NCBI GenBank assembly: GCA_023399455.1
Contig: JAEWPN010000237.1
Location: 1 to 13,274, forward strand
Source: Bacillota bacterium
GTDB taxonomy: Bacteria; Bacillota; Clostridia; Lachnospirales; Lachnospiraceae
Direction: 5' to 3'
Length of the DNA stretch: 13,274 bases
Made by a program: the position numbers and the translations under genes. The notes beneath the pieces are model-generated. The model did no database searches and was not told where the DNA came from. It saw only the letters and a program-made list of their open reading frames with translations. Below, one piece after another: positions 13,164 through 13,274 of the stretch; position 1 is the stretch's first letter; each line of letters begins with the position of its first letter.

Positions 13164-13274
13164 ATGGACACAATTATAAAGAGGATAGAACAGCTAAAAA
13201 AGGAAAAGGACATAGCGATATTAGCGCATTACTATACCGACAGCCGGATTCAGACCCTTGCCGACTGCGTTGGA
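13164..13274 (+). CDS. nadA: Quinolinate synthase NadA, 5' end
   Basis: The first 37 residues only; the gene runs off the window. Seen: IKRIEQLKKEKDIAILAHYYTDSR followed by IQTLADCVG. This is the NadA opening, in which the AHYY/AHNY segment binds iminoaspartate or product and the (I/V)Q-x-(I/L)AD-x-VGDS segment follows; the cysteine in ADCVG is in the usual Y/F/H position before VG. NadA is a [4Fe-4S] enzyme that condenses iminoaspartate and dihydroxyacetone phosphate to quinolinate in NAD synthesis. AGAGG (13151-13155) lies eight bases before ATG. As first gene it probably leads a nadABC-type operon to the right, which cannot be seen. It has its own promoter at 13103-13131. Confidence 0.87.
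   Translation, partial: MDTIIKRIEQLKKEKDIAILAHYYTDSRIQTLADCVG

Overview
The window looks like chromosome from a low-to-mid GC Bacillota, most likely class Clostridia and probably Lachnospiraceae. This is inferred from strong GGAGG ribosome binding sites, TTGACT/TATAAT promoters, a MacAB-type exporter paired with an OmpR-family two-component system, and DUF4180 and fold-back repeats of a kind I associate with that family. No rRNA, tRNA, CRISPR array or complete insertion sequence is visible.

Layout. Bases 1-1201: 3' end of a NagB-type glucosamine-6-phosphate deaminase, then a DinB-like gene. Bases 1293-4020 form an AT-rich accessory block: a very good promoter, an AbrB/SpoVT-type small regulator overlapping a membrane acyltransferase-3 gene, and a convergent XRE repressor with two membrane helices. 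Two different fold-back, MITE-like elements lie on either side of the repressor gene. The first (2662-2821) sits inside what was evidently a bidirectional terminator; removing it with one TA restores an 11-bp stem. The second (3435-3715) has perfect 22-bp ends. Bases 3961-5009: a strong promoter driving an excisionase-type HTH protein and a DUF4180 protein.

Bases 5002-10713 are the functional core. A response regulator and sensor kinase (minus strand) are divergent from a three-gene exporter operon (plus strand): membrane-fusion protein, MacB-like ATPase and FtsX-like permease. The intergenic region carries two mirror-image promoters, each with a direct repeat of GTTTATT spaced 11 bp just upstream of its -10 box. 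The regulator therefore probably controls both its own operon and the exporter, a layout typical of antimicrobial-peptide or cell-envelope stress efflux.

Bases 10737-13274: a minus-strand glutamate 5-kinase lacking the PUA domain, a divergent LysR regulator separated from it by a near-perfect 13-bp inverted repeat, a 5'-truncated remnant of a linear amide C-N hydrolase, and the start of nadA. The nadA promoter lies inside the dead gene's DNA.

The observations most worth a second look are the terminator-splitting fold-back element, the mirrored regulator sites between regulator and exporter, the HTH/DUF4180 module, and the nadA promoter in the hydrolase remnant. I did not see a clearly new multi-gene system.
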